NCBI RefSeq assembly: GCF_030936135.1
Contig: NC_082596.1
Span: forward strand, 95,216,449 to 95,280,448
Direction of reading: 5' to 3'
DNA: 64,000 nucleotides
From: Gavia stellata
Taxonomy: Eukaryota; Chordata; Aves; Gaviiformes; Gaviidae
Shown here: piece after piece, positions 52,001 through 59,575 of the stretch
Layout of the letters: every line of letters starts with the position of its first letter
How positions within the stretch are numbered: the stretch's first letter is position 1
Program-made: the position numbers and the translations under genes
Notes under the pieces: generated by a model
What the model was told of the DNA's origin: nothing
Seen by the model: only the letters and a program-made list of their open reading frames with translations
Databases searched by the model: none

Positions 52001-53677
52001 GTTAGGTACGCTCCTCTTTGTATCCGCTTCCCACCACCTTCTAGGAGGCAAACCTTCGCATAGGGACAACCAAATATTTACAAAGCAGCTTGAACCAGCC
52101 TGCTTGACACCGATCGCCGTTAGGATATGCTGAAGACCAGGGGCACTGAAAAATCTCTTTTACAGTGAAGAGGCTTATTTAGGGGTGGGGGGTGGGGGAA
52201 GCTTTGGATGGGATTTAACCAGCCTTGAAACTTCCACACCTGCAAAAACCCCACGTGAAAAGCAGCTCCTGCCATCCCCACTGTCTCCCAGCTGCTCCCG
52301 AGCTCTTGCAAAACTTAGTTCAGGATTAACAGCAGCATCCCTTACCTGGGCCAGCCCCGGCTGGATGCGGGGTGGGGGGGGGGGGGGCGGTTAAAACCCC
52401 TTTTGCCCGTGCAGGGGTGCGCCGGGGCGGGGGGGGGAAGCGGTGGGGGTTTAAGCCATCCCACGCCACCGGGGGGGGGGGGGGGGGGGGGTCGTGGAAG
52501 CCGGCGGGGCTCACCGGAGGTGAGCCCCGCCGGCTTCCACGACCCCCCCCCCCCCCCCCCCGGACAGGGATGCCCCGCGCCCTCCCCCGCTCCCCCACTC
52601 GGTGGAGCCCACGAGGGCCAAACACGCACCCGAAAACAGCGAGGACAAAGAAAAACCCACGGGGGGGGGGGGGGGGGGGGGGCAAGGATATTTTGGGGGG
52701 GCAGGCGGAAATGTTAAGGGGGGTGGATATTTTAAAGGCGGGAGGGAGGGGGGTGTCGGTGCGCGCCAGCACCCCGCGAGTCACTGACCTGCTGCAGGGG
52801 CATTTCCGAGAGCGGCGGGGGCCGGGGGCGACCGGCCGGCGGTCGGGCTGTCCCAGGCCAGAGGGAGGAGGAGGAGGAGGAGGAGGAGGAGGAAGCGGCG
52901 TCCCCCTCCCCGCCCGCCCCGGCTCCCAGTCACAGCCGCGGCCTCCGCGCACGTGTGCCAGACGTCACCGGCGGCTCCGGGGGTGAAGCGGAGACACCGG
53001 CGGGGCACGGCCCGGCCCGGCCCCCCGCCCCGGGGGGGAGCGGGGCCCTTCCCCGCCGCCGGCTGCTCGCTCTTTGCGTCCGTGCGGCGGGACGTGGCGG
53101 GGGATTTTCCACCCCCCCCCGTGGTTTTGGGTTTTTTTTTTTTTTTCCTTTTTTTTTTTTTTTCCTTTTAAATAAGACCCGGCAGCGGGGGGTGGGAAGG
53201 AGGCAGGAAAGTTTATTGCAACAAAGCGCTGCCTCCGCCTTTCCTGCCCGTCCCCCCCCCCCCCGCCCGCCCCCGGACGGCGGCGGGGAGAGGGCCTGCC
53301 TGGCGCTGACCCCCCACCGTCCCCTTCACCCTCCCGCGGGGACGGGGGAAAAAAAAAATTACCGGGGGGCGGCCTCCGCCTCCGCCGAGAGCGGGCTGCA
53401 GCAGCGCCGTCCTGCCGGCGGGTCCGTGGGGGGTGCAGTACAGCGAGCTGCCAGCGGGCTGGCCCCCATCCGCCGCCGGGGCAAAGGCACCGGGAGCCTG
53501 GGAAGCGGCGGCGGCGGCGACAACACAGGGCGCCCCCGCCGCCGCGCCGGTGCTGCGGATCTGGATGAAGGTGCCGGCGGCAAAGCGGGCCGGGAAGCCG
53601 GCGGGGGCTGCTCTGGAGTCCGTGGACGGCGCGGGCGGCGGCGCTGCCGGGGCCGGCGGCTGGAGTCCCCTTCTCAT
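11386..53677 (-). CDS. E2F3: E2F3, E2F transcription factor 3 (isoform a), whole spliced coding region
   Basis: The coding sequence joins seven exons on the minus strand: 53677-53363, 23142-23031, 20781-20562, 19985-19827, 15718-15604, 12507-12372 and 11651-11386. They join in frame to 440 residues, against about 465 in human E2F3a. Domains in order are an Ala/Pro/Gly-rich N-terminus (1-105), a cyclin-A-type KRRLEL motif (107-112), the winged-helix DNA-binding domain (about 146-215, with [13 protein letters not shown] at 190-202), the leucine-rich DP-dimerisation segment (217-268), the marked box (about 270-335), and a C-terminal activation and RB-pocket segment ([10 protein letters not shown] at 414-423). 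Known family role: a nuclear activator E2F that binds TTTSSCGC sites with a DP partner, drives S-phase genes and is inhibited by RB. The match to human E2F3 along the whole length separates it from E2F1 and E2F2. The identification rests on family knowledge; the exon boundaries are read directly from splice signals and phase. Confidence 0.96.
11652..12371 (-). other. E2F3: E2F3 intron 6
   Basis: A 720-base GT-AG intron with a C/T-rich acceptor tract. I see no other feature in it. Confidence 0.92.
12372..12507 (-). CDS. E2F3: E2F3 exon 6 (marked box, second part)
   Basis: Encodes residues 308-352 and the first base of Glu353. Readable blocks are [18 protein letters not shown] and the more variable Ser/Asn-rich linker ending KTISK. 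The donor is GTAAAA. The acceptor is a tandem TAGCAG, so the exon may start at 12507 (after CAG) or 12510 (after TAG, adding one Gln). The shorter form aligns with human without a gap and was used here. Confidence 0.93.
12508..15603 (-). other. E2F3: E2F3 intron 5
   Basis: A 3.1 kb intron with a GTAAGG donor and the tandem TAGCAG acceptor. It holds a CR1 3' fragment at 14598-14869. The rest is unremarkable. Confidence 0.9.
14598..14869 (-). mobile_element. CR1 LINE 3' fragment
   Basis: The last 60 or so codons of CR1 ORF2 ([18 protein letters not shown], then [14 protein letters not shown]) and the CR1 3'UTR, ending at the ATTCTGTG-type terminus at 14598. It is similar to the copy at 16.7 kb, so it probably belongs to the same or a close subfamily. 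It lies in E2F3 intron 5 in the sense direction. Confidence 0.92.
15604..15718 (-). CDS. E2F3: E2F3 exon 5 (marked box, first part)
   Basis: Encodes the last base of Arg269 and residues 270-307, from [11 protein letters not shown] to the end of the motif EVPDPVE. The upstream intron ends in AC, not AG; joining at AC restores Arg-Leu-Ala-Tyr exactly as in human E2F3. The downstream donor is a standard GTAAGG. The marked box supports dimerisation and protein contacts specific to individual E2Fs. Confidence 0.95.
15719..15736 (-). promoter_or_regulatory. E2F3: U12-type branch site and AC acceptor of E2F3 intron 4
   Basis: TTCCTTAAC at 15736-15728 is the consensus U12 branch-site element, and the intron ends in AC at 15720-15719. 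The branch adenosine is about ten bases from the junction, the short spacing typical of minor introns. There is no polypyrimidine tract. Confidence 0.9.
16028..16087. repeat. Poly(T) and (CT)n tract
   Basis: T runs and a short CT repeat lie about 310 bases inside the 3' end of the U12 intron. They read as A-rich and GA-rich in the transcript and are not attached to any recognisable retroelement. Confidence 0.85.
16692..18110 (-). mobile_element. CR1 LINE, 5'-truncated, with long open reverse-transcriptase frame
   Basis: This is the 3' end of a CR1 non-LTR retrotransposon. An uninterrupted frame of about 450 codons runs from 18124 (open from flanking sequence, no ATG) to a TAA at 16766. With residue 1 at 18124, reverse-transcriptase motifs are visible: YLDFSKAFD at about 98-106, [11 protein letters not shown] at 155-165 and the catalytic FADD at 186-189. 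The C-terminal CR1 tail [10 protein letters not shown] follows. The 3'UTR ends in a single ATTCTGTG-type unit at 16692-16700. The upstream endonuclease is missing and the 5' break near 18.1 kb is approximate. The lack of stops suggests a fairly young insertion. It lies inside E2F3 intron 4 in the sense direction. Confidence 0.93.
19815..19826 (-). promoter_or_regulatory. E2F3: U12-type 5' splice site, AT donor of E2F3 intron 4
   Basis: The intron starts ATATCCTTTTTC, which matches the minor-class donor consensus ATATCCTTT exactly. No GT lies at the position needed to keep the reading frame. Confidence 0.9.
19827..19985 (-). CDS. E2F3: E2F3 exon 4 (DP dimerisation segment)
   Basis: Encodes residues 217-268 and two bases of codon 269, starting [10 protein letters not shown] after a TAG acceptor. 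The [18 protein letters not shown] stretch is the heptad-like coiled coil that pairs with DP proteins. The exon ends after GAATCAGAG and the intron begins ATATCCTTTTTC, a U12-type AT donor rather than GT. A GT-only search would therefore run past the true end into intron sequence. Confidence 0.95.
19986..20561 (-). other. E2F3: E2F3 intron 3
   Basis: A 576-base GT-AG intron with a GTGAGT donor and TAG acceptor. I see nothing notable in it. Confidence 0.92.
20562..20781 (-). CDS. E2F3: E2F3 exon 3 (DNA-binding domain)
   Basis: Encodes residues 143-216. The acceptor is a pyrimidine-rich tract ending in CCAAG, and the donor is GTGAGT, which splits the ATG codon of M216. It carries nearly the whole winged-helix domain: [15 protein letters not shown], then [20 protein letters not shown] and [15 protein letters not shown]. 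The recognition-helix residues RRIYD are intact. Relative to human I see only conservative changes, such as Lys to Arg in DLNRAAEV. Confidence 0.97.
20782..23030 (-). other. E2F3: E2F3 intron 2
   Basis: A 2.25 kb GT-AG intron. A compact CpG-dense patch lies at about 22720-22930, roughly 100 bases past the exon 2 donor. The rest is AT-rich with no recognised element. Confidence 0.9.
22720..22930. other. CpG-dense patch in E2F3 intron 2
   Basis: About 200 bases with some twenty CpG dinucleotides stand in AT-rich surroundings. It has no obvious exon. It could be a small intragenic promoter or enhancer; no more can be said from sequence. Confidence 0.6.
23031..23142 (-). CDS. E2F3: E2F3 exon 2
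   Basis: Encodes residues 106-142 plus the first base of codon 143. It follows a T-rich tract and AACAG acceptor and ends at the donor GTAAGG. It begins with [11 protein letters not shown], the cyclin-A-binding-like RxL motif of E2F1-3, and continues with the basic segment TPKGKGR and RSPDSPK before the DNA-binding domain. It is the first exon shared by isoforms a and b. Confidence 0.95.
33001..33208. repeat. 104-bp tandem duplication
   Basis: The unit starting AGTCGGATTCCCCCAAAG at 33001 repeats at 33105 with almost no change (for example GATTCC versus GATCCC). It is a recent tandem duplication or an assembly duplication, in E2F3 intron 1. Confidence 0.93.
34497..34526. repeat. Short perfect hairpin
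   Basis: CATAGAGTCAAG and its exact reverse complement CTTGACTCTATG are separated by six bases. The stem extends further with one mismatch. Confidence 0.85.
35169..35995 (-). mobile_element. Older CR1 LINE fragment, frame broken
   Basis: A CR1 3' end of a different, more diverged subfamily. Short pieces of ORF2 remain readable on the minus strand, for example [20 protein letters not shown] near 35900 and the C-terminal region near 35300-35470. Frameshifts and stops separate them. It lies in E2F3 intron 1, sense direction. Confidence 0.85.
39112..39220 (-). mobile_element. CR1 LINE short 3' tail
   Basis: About 110 bases of CR1 3' terminal sequence, with the same CACAGAATCACTAAGGTTGG start (plus strand) as the 14.6 and 16.7 kb copies. 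It is truncated just inside the end of ORF2. It lies in E2F3 intron 1. Confidence 0.9.
48848..48891. repeat. 17-bp minisatellite (2.6 units)
   Basis: The unit GACCCAACTGCTCATCA occurs twice and then partially. Confidence 0.9.
52371..52683. repeat. Cluster of long poly-G runs
   Basis: Besides the palindrome, G runs occur at about 52373-52387, 52430-52437 and 52661-52682 (22 G). They read as C runs in the E2F3 transcript. Such runs are prone to slippage and sequencing error and can form G-quadruplexes. Confidence 0.8.
52471..52561. repeat. Perfect palindrome with G-run and C-run ends
   Basis: A run of 21 G (52471-52491) and the 24-base arm 52492-52515 are separated by a three-base loop (GGA) from the exact reverse complement 52519-52542 and a run of 19 C (52543-52561). 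Each arm is 43 bases without mismatch. It lies in E2F3 intron 1, about 230 bases past the exon 1b donor. It is either a real hairpin-forming sequence or a fold-back assembly error. Confidence 0.9.
52789..52803 (-). CDS. E2F3: E2F3 exon 1b coding part (E2F3b start)
   Basis: A five-codon coding piece, ATG CCC CTG CAG CAG (MPLQQ), is followed at once by the donor GTCAGTGA. Splicing at phase 0 to exon 2 gives [14 protein letters not shown], the arrangement known for mammalian E2F3b, whose promoter and first exon lie inside intron 1. The resulting protein would be 340 residues. It lacks the E2F3a N-terminus but keeps the cyclin-A motif, DNA-binding, dimerisation and RB-binding segments. The exon lies about 560 bases downstream of the end of exon 1a, in the same CpG island. 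Confidence 0.88.
52864..52893. repeat. (GGA)n microsatellite in the E2F3b leader or promoter
   Basis: About ten uninterrupted GGA units lie 60-90 bases upstream of the E2F3b ATG. In the transcript they read as TCC repeats. The length may be polymorphic. Confidence 0.9.
53363..53677 (-). CDS. E2F3: E2F3 exon 1a, coding part (E2F3a-specific N-terminus)
   Basis: This stretch encodes residues 1-105 of E2F3a. The ATG at 53677 opens MRRGLQPP, which corresponds to human MRKGIQPA, and it is the first ATG in this frame; the frame stays open upstream to at least 53986 but contains no earlier ATG. Conserved blocks further on are TFIQI (36-40) and [10 protein letters not shown] (77-86). The rest is Ala, Pro and Gly rich and poorly constrained in length. 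The exon ends with CGC CCC CCG at phase 0, followed by the donor GTAATT. The low-complexity GC content makes small sequencing or assembly indels plausible, but the frame is intact. Confidence 0.93.
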
Positions 53678-54740
53678 CCTTCCCTCCGGGTCTGTCCCCG
53701 CAGCCGCGTCTCCTCCTCCTCCTCCCCCCGTCCCTCCCCCCCCGGCCTTCCCAGCTCCTTTCCTCCTCGATGCCGAGGCCCCGCGCAAAATACTGGGGGC
53801 TGCGGGTGCCGGGGGGGCCCCGGCTGCAGGATGCGGGGCGCCGGGGGGGGACGGAGGCGGCGGGGCGGGCAGATGCGGCGGATGGAGCGGGGCCGCTCCC
53901 GCTGTGTGGGGCCGGCTGGAAAATGGCTCCAGGAAGCGGCGGCTGCTGACAATGAATGAAGGGAAAGGAGACGGGTTACGCGCCAAGGGCCTCCCGCGAA
54001 ACTCGGATTTCCCGCCCTCTTTTCAAACCAAATTTGCATGGCCCCGCCCCCGGGGCGCGCCCCGCCCGCCTCGCCGCCTCATTGGCCCCCGCCGCCCTGC
54101 CCGCCGTCCAACGGGGCGCCGCCTCCCCGCCCCTCTCCCTTCCCACTGGCCCGGCGCGGCCGTCATTTGCATGCCGCCCGCCGATTGGCTGCGGGGGCGA
54201 GGCTGGGGGATTCCCCCTCCGAGGAGCCGGGATCCCGGTTCGCCGGCTCCCTGACAGTGACAGCTGCGGCGGCGCCTGCCGCAACGTGCCCGCCGGAGGG
54301 GCCACCCCGGCCCCGCCCCGCCCCGCCCCTCGGCGCGGCCGGCCAGGGCCCGCCGCCTGCCCGCGGGCCGGCCCGGGGCGGGGGGTGCCGGTTTGCAGCC
54401 CCGGGAAGGCGCCCGCCCGCCCGCCCGCCCGGCCTGAGGAAGCCGCGCCGCCGCCGCCGCTCCGGAGGGGCTGGGAGGTGCGTGCGGCGCGCGGCTGGCC
54501 GCCCCGTTCCGCCGGGCCGGGTTCCCGCCGGCCCCGCTGCCGCTCGGAAGGGGTCACCCCGGTTCTCGGCCTGGCTTGCCCGGAAAGGCGGCGGCTTGCG
54601 CAGGTGGAGGTTTCAGGGGAGCGGTCTGCAGGCGGCCCGAGGCGGGGTTTCAGGCTGCGGCAGCTGGAGAAGCGCCTTCCGTCGTCTTCGCGCTTCCAGA
54701 TGGTGAAAGCAGCCTGGCTGAGCCTTTCGCTTGGTTCTTT

Positions 54741-57700
54741 CCACCAAAAGACAGCGCCCACCAAAGCATCCCCGAACGATCGGGATTGCCTCCAAGAAGT
54801 AAAACAGTGGGACCACGTCCGCCAGCTGTTTCCACTTTCTGGGCACCATCTTCGCTCATTAAATACCCCCTAAACTTAAAGGCCCCCTTAACTTACTAAA
54901 CCCACCCTGCCCAGCACCCCCAAGCCATGCCCGGGTTCCCCGTGTTGCGTTTCCCCTCCCTCACGCCCCGCCACGGGTGCTCCGGCAGTCGTGCCGCAGG
55001 CTGCGCGTCCAGGCTGACGCTGCTGAGTCGGGCGGATGAAGGTCCTTTCCCTCGGTAATGTTCCCCCCTTCCAACGCTACCAGGTACACGAACGAGTCGC
55101 TCCGTCAAGTCTGCAACCCCGCTGATAGTTCCCCCCAGCCTGACCCCAGCTCAAACAGAGCGGATGCCTACGGCGTGATGCTGTTGCACGTAAAATGAGG
55201 GCATCTTCCATTCCGGGCACGTTTTCCATCAAAGGAGGAAATTCTGCTCCGTTTGGCACTGGAGAGGCCTTGATTAAGCTACTGCGTACAATTCTGGGAC
55301 ACGTTAGGGAAGATGCAGCCTGGAGAGAATCCAGAGGAAAACAAGAAGAATAAAACCTGGTCAGAAAAATGTGTCCTACTAGAAAGGTTGGCTTTTTTTT
55401 TGGTGGGGTGAAAAGCAGGGGAGGAGGGCATGGCATGGTGATCCGATACACAAAAGGTCACAAAGAGATTGCTCTTCCTCTGTAGGGAAGGTAATGGACT
55501 TTTTAAGCAATATTAGATTTAATCTAGATAATTGGGGATCGATAGATGTTGAAGTGCGGAAACCCTGCAGCAGCCTACCCAGGGATACTGAAGGTTTTTT
55601 AATAGATGAGGAAGACTTCTTTTAGGGCTGATGCAAGCTTCCGCTGGGCATCCAGGACCTTTCCAAGTCCAAAAGCCTTTCCAAGGCTTCGTTACGGTCC
55701 TTCCAGCCCAGGCAGGAGGGGGGCTTGGTTGAAAAATTTCATATTCTTCTGCAGAACCTTAGCATTGTTCAAAATTTTATCTAAATCTGCAGTTCTGCTA
55801 CTGCGGACCACCCTCAAGGAGTCAGCCAGCAATGTCCAACTTCGTGCCCGTGCACGGCGCGAAGCAGCTGAGAGCTGTTCTCCGCGTACCTTGGCCACGG
55901 CAGGTATGGCAGCACCTCGCTGGCCGGGTGAGGCGTATCCTCAGCAGAAGCAGGGGAGAAACACAAATCTCTCCCTACTGCAGAGATCATCTTCAGTCTT
56001 CTTCTGGAGCGTCTTTTATGGTTTTCCTCTGCCATGGTCTCTGCCATCTTCAGCTAACCACCCATCATGCGAGGCCGTCCTACGCCGGGACTCGCTGCCT
56101 CGGCTCCGAGGAGACGGTTACTGGGACACATCTGAGGGCCAAAGCAGGGCAGAAGCTGAGGACTGAGGACAGCACGTGAAAGGGGAGGGAAAAGTCCAGA
56201 TATAAAGAAATGTGCGGGCAGTAAGCTTGCTTAGAGTTCAAAACATTTTTTTCCATGTGTGGAAATGGTAACACTACGTTGCTGTTGCATATCCTAGAGG
56301 AAAGGGAATAGAAATAACAGGAAAGAATGGTAACCGTGGGCAGCTGTGAAAGGAGTAATGGGGGCTCTTCAGGAAAGACAGGAGAGGAAAAAAGGCATCT
56401 GGGTAACAATGTGGATAGAGACACCGGTATAAAAAAAAAAGGGGGGGGGGGGGGGAAGGAAATCATCAAGGATCCTGCAAGATGAAGAGAAGAAACATGG
56501 GCCATGATGTTACATCATAAGGAAAGAAAAGCAATAAAGAAACAAGGTACAATCATAGCAAAGTGACAACAGCAAAAATAGCGACCTTAGAGCAGACCTT
56601 TAAAGAGAAAGAAAAGAGAAAGTCTAAAGTATAAAAAGAGCCATGTAGGTATAGTAGAAATAGCCAGGATCCCCAGAGTAGAAATAAACCACAGTCAAAC
56701 AGAGGGAGCAAAAGAGGCAGTGCCCAGGCTAAGGCACGGTACACTTCAGAATTCACTTTCATCTATCGGTTCTTTCATTCTCTAAGTTTCTAGCAGCTCG
56801 TTACCCTGTAAAGGGCATAAGTCAAGTGGTTGAAATAAAGGAAAGCTAATCTATTAACAGTTAAATCCTATATTGTTTCTTTGTGTGTTGTTTTTCATTG
56901 TGAAGGAAAAGGGTCTGGCTGAATGTGTAAGAAAGGTTAAAAGTTTTCAAGAAACAAGCAAAACCCTGTTACGCTCAGAAGGACACTTTAACTCAACTGC
57001 GATAAACCCGGAAAGACAACATTTATTTTTACTTAAGAAAAAGAATAGAAAATAAATCCTTACCCCAGCAGAAGAAGAAACTCCGCCAGGTAGCGTTTCC
57101 CTGTAACCAGATGTAAAAAAGCTAGTCCCAGAACTGCGCACCAGCCGAATGGGATGGCCAGGAGACGCGGCCCATATCGTCTGAATGGGAAGGTCCCATG
57201 TTCCTGTCTTCTGGAAGTGGAGTTGGGCTGTGACTGCGGTGGGGCTGGTGGAGAAACTTCGAAGAAAAGCATGGGGTTCATCTGGAAAGCAACTTTGCTG
57301 TCCATAAACTGACTTGTGCAGAAAACCCTGTGGGAGATGAGGTGCATTTTCTTTTCTTTAAACACAATTCTGTGGCAGAGATTTCAGTTTGCAGCGGGAC
57401 CTGTTAAACATGTAATTCACTTGCTAAAGCTAATGGAAGGAACCTAAAGAAAGTGGAAAGTAAAACATGCATAAGAAGGGTACAGGGAGCTATGTAAAGG
57501 AAGCTAATTGCAGGCCCAAGAGCCTCTGTTGGTCTATAAAAACCAAATTGCTGCCTACTGGGATGTCATCGTCCAGGTATCTACTGCAGAGAAAATACCC
57601 TGCAGAACTCAAAGCTTAGGAGATACTACAACTAAGACTGATGTGCAGCTGTGATTTCTCTTTCCTTGTGAGTATGGTACTATGGTACTATACTACTATC

Positions 57701-58429
57701 CTTGTGAGTATGGTCTTCATTCGTATGATGATATGCAATTTTACCCCCACAGTGTCATTTAGGGAAAAGGCTGCGTTTGTTCTGAAAACGGATGGACCTC
57801 TGTAATAAGGATTGCTTTCTTTGGGATTCTGACTTTCGTTGCAGGCAGTGGAAGCAACAACAGGGATTAAGCTTTGCCTTGATGTTAAAATGGTTAAAAG
57901 CTGCCCCGGAGACCTGGATTCTAATGTGACTTCTCCCATGAAGAAGATTCTGGATGATGTAGAAATGAAGAAGCAAAAAAGTTCCTGAGTTAAAAACCTG
58001 TCTCTAAGAAAGCTTTGAATAGTAATGGACAGTAAATAAATGTATAGCCCTACATATGGAAGAATTATGAGGACAGGAAATACTGAGTAGCTACTTACTA
58101 CATGAGACCTGCCCATCCTTCATACTGAATAAAGAACTGTGCAGAAATAATGTTTGGGTAACAGAAGACTGCATCCTTATGCATACATGCAAGGGGCAGA
58201 ATTGAGATTGTACAAAACCCCACTTTCCTAATTATTAACCTTTAAAAACTCAATTTCTTAAATTTTGGAGCTTGACTTCGCAAGCATCCAAGGAAGAGTT
58301 GAGAAGGGAGGGATGGGATTATGTGCTCGTGATCACGTATCTGGAACACAACTTTCATGAGAGCAAACGGGCATCTGGAGGGGGTACTGAGAGTGGTGGG
58401 ACACGTGCTTCCTGCTGTCACTGAAAGTG
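54741..58429. other. Upstream region of E2F3, no gene recognised
   Basis: Non-repetitive sequence with falling GC content away from the CpG island, and a G run near 56442-56456. Several open frames of 60-190 codons exist, but none resembles a known protein. Distal regulatory elements may be present but cannot be identified from sequence. Confidence 0.6.
57664..57714. repeat. Direct repeat, 15 bp, period 36
   Basis: CCTTGTGAGTATGGT occurs at 57664 and 57700, with TACTATGG-type short repeats between. Confidence 0.85.
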
Positions 58430-59575
58430 TGACATCCCATCATCCAGGTCATTAAAGAAGATGTTAAACACTGTGGGCCCCAGTATTGACCCCTACCCGA
58501 CACCACTAATGACTGGCCTCCAGCTGGACTTTGTGCTGCTGCTGAGAACCCTCTGGGCCTCACAGTTCAGCCAGTTTTCAATCCACTTCACTGTCCACTT
58601 AACATAGCCCACACTTTATCCATTTGCCTATGAGGATGTTACAGGAGACACTGCCAAAAGCCTTACTGAAGTCAAGATAAACATCATCCACTGCTCTCCC
58701 CTCCTCCGCTGAACCAGTCAATCTCACTGTAGAAGGCTATCAGGTTGGTCAAGTATATCTTTGTCTCCATAAATCCAAGCTGACTACTCCCAATCACCTT
58801 CCTGTCCTTCATGTGCTTGGAAATGGTTTCCAGGATAATTTGTTCCATCACCTTCTTAGGGACTGAGGTGAGGCTGACACATCTGTAGTTCCCCAATTCT
58901 CCTTCTTGCCCTTCTTGAAGACGGGATTGACGTTTGCTTTCTTCTAGTCATCAGGAACCTCTCCCAGTTGCCATGACCTTTCACAGATTATCAAGAGTGG
59001 CCTCACACTGACGTTGGCCAGCTCCCTCAGCACTCGTGGGTACATCCCGTCAGGTCCCATGGACTTGTGTACGTCCAGTTTGTTTAAATGTTCCCCAGCT
59101 TGATCCTCCTCTATCTTAAGTAAATCCTCCTTTCTCTAGACCTTCCCACTGGTCTCTCGGGAACCTGAGGTTCCTGAAGGCAAATCTTACCAGTAAAGAC
59201 TGAGGCAAGGAAGGCATTCAGTACCTCAGCCTTTTTCATCTCCTTTGTCACCAAGTCCCTTTCCCCCTTCAGCAGGAGGCACACATTTTCCCTCATCTTC
59301 CTTTTGCTGTTGATGTACCTAGAGAAGCTCTTCTTGCCTTTCACATCCCTCTCCAGATTCAACTTCAGGCGGGCTTTGGCTTTCCTAACCCCAGCCTTGC
59401 ATGCTTGGACAGCATCTCCATATTCTTGCTGAGTCACTTGTCCCTGCTTCTACTTCTCACATGCTTCCTTCTTACATCTGAGTTTTGTCAGGAGCTCCTT
59501 GTTCATCTATGCCAGCCTCTTGCTGCTTTTGCTTGATTTCCAGCTCATTGGGATGGACCAGTCTTTAGTGTGGAG
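58430..59575 (-). mobile_element. Old CR1 LINE fragment, central ORF2
   Basis: Minus-strand pieces resemble the segment between the CR1 endonuclease and the first half of the reverse transcriptase: the GNYRCVSLTSVPKKVMEQI-type motif near 58840-58890 and a basic region near 59110-59430. Stops and frameshifts are frequent. The 3' part is missing, so this is an internally preserved or 3'-lost old copy. It lies upstream of E2F3. Confidence 0.85.

Larger units (their letters stand above)
23143..52788 (-). other. E2F3: E2F3 intron 1 (to exon 1b; 53362 for isoform a)
   Basis: A roughly 30 kb first intron. I see an old CR1 at 35169-35995, a CR1 tail at 39112-39220, a 104-bp tandem duplication at 33001-33208, a short hairpin at 34497-34526, a 17-bp minisatellite at 48848-48891 and the palindrome near its start. 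Moderately GC-rich patches occur near 26.7-27.2, 39.8-40.1, 47.4-47.9 and 51.3-51.7 kb. No open frame in it resembles a known protein outside the CR1 copies. Confidence 0.85.
52700..54260 (-). promoter_or_regulatory. E2F3: E2F3 dual promoter region (E2F3a and E2F3b)
   Basis: Above exon 1a are three E2F-type sites in 37 bases: a TTGGCGC-type site at 53980-53987, TTTCGCGGG at 53993-54001 and TTTCCCGCC at 54008-54016. Further up are two octamers ATTTGCAT (54032-54039, 54165-54172), two inverted CCAAT boxes (54081-54085 and the fuller GATTGGCT at about 54183-54190) and many GC boxes; no TATA box is obvious. Above exon 1b are an E-box CACGTG (52950-52955), a CRE-like AGACGTCA (52960-52967) and a GGA microsatellite. 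Transcription starts are not determinable from sequence. E2F autoregulation of E2F3a is known in mammals; its use here is inferred. Confidence 0.7.
52340..54740. other. CpG island covering both E2F3 first exons
   Basis: Dense CpG and GC content runs through exons 1a and 1b and about 1 kb upstream. It includes long G and C homopolymers that may be imperfectly assembled. Overlapping long open frames on both strands are a by-product of the GC content. Confidence 0.85.

Noticed and set aside
52326..52986. Open frames of about 200 codons on both strands around the poly-G cluster
   Set aside because: They consist of poly-Gly and poly-Pro from homopolymers and the palindrome; the true coding element here is the 15-base exon 1b.
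53956..54873. Long plus-strand frames of 220-305 codons in the E2F3 CpG island
   Set aside because: Pro/Ala/Arg-rich low-complexity translations in several overlapping frames, as expected from GC-rich DNA without stops.
55606..56166. A plus-strand 186-codon frame upstream of E2F3
   Set aside because: No recognisable domain, and competing frames overlap it on both strands.
57060..57365. A minus-strand 101-codon frame with a hydrophobic C-terminal half, considered as part of MBOAT1 or a small membrane protein
   Set aside because: No match to MBOAT1 as I know it and no supporting splice sites.
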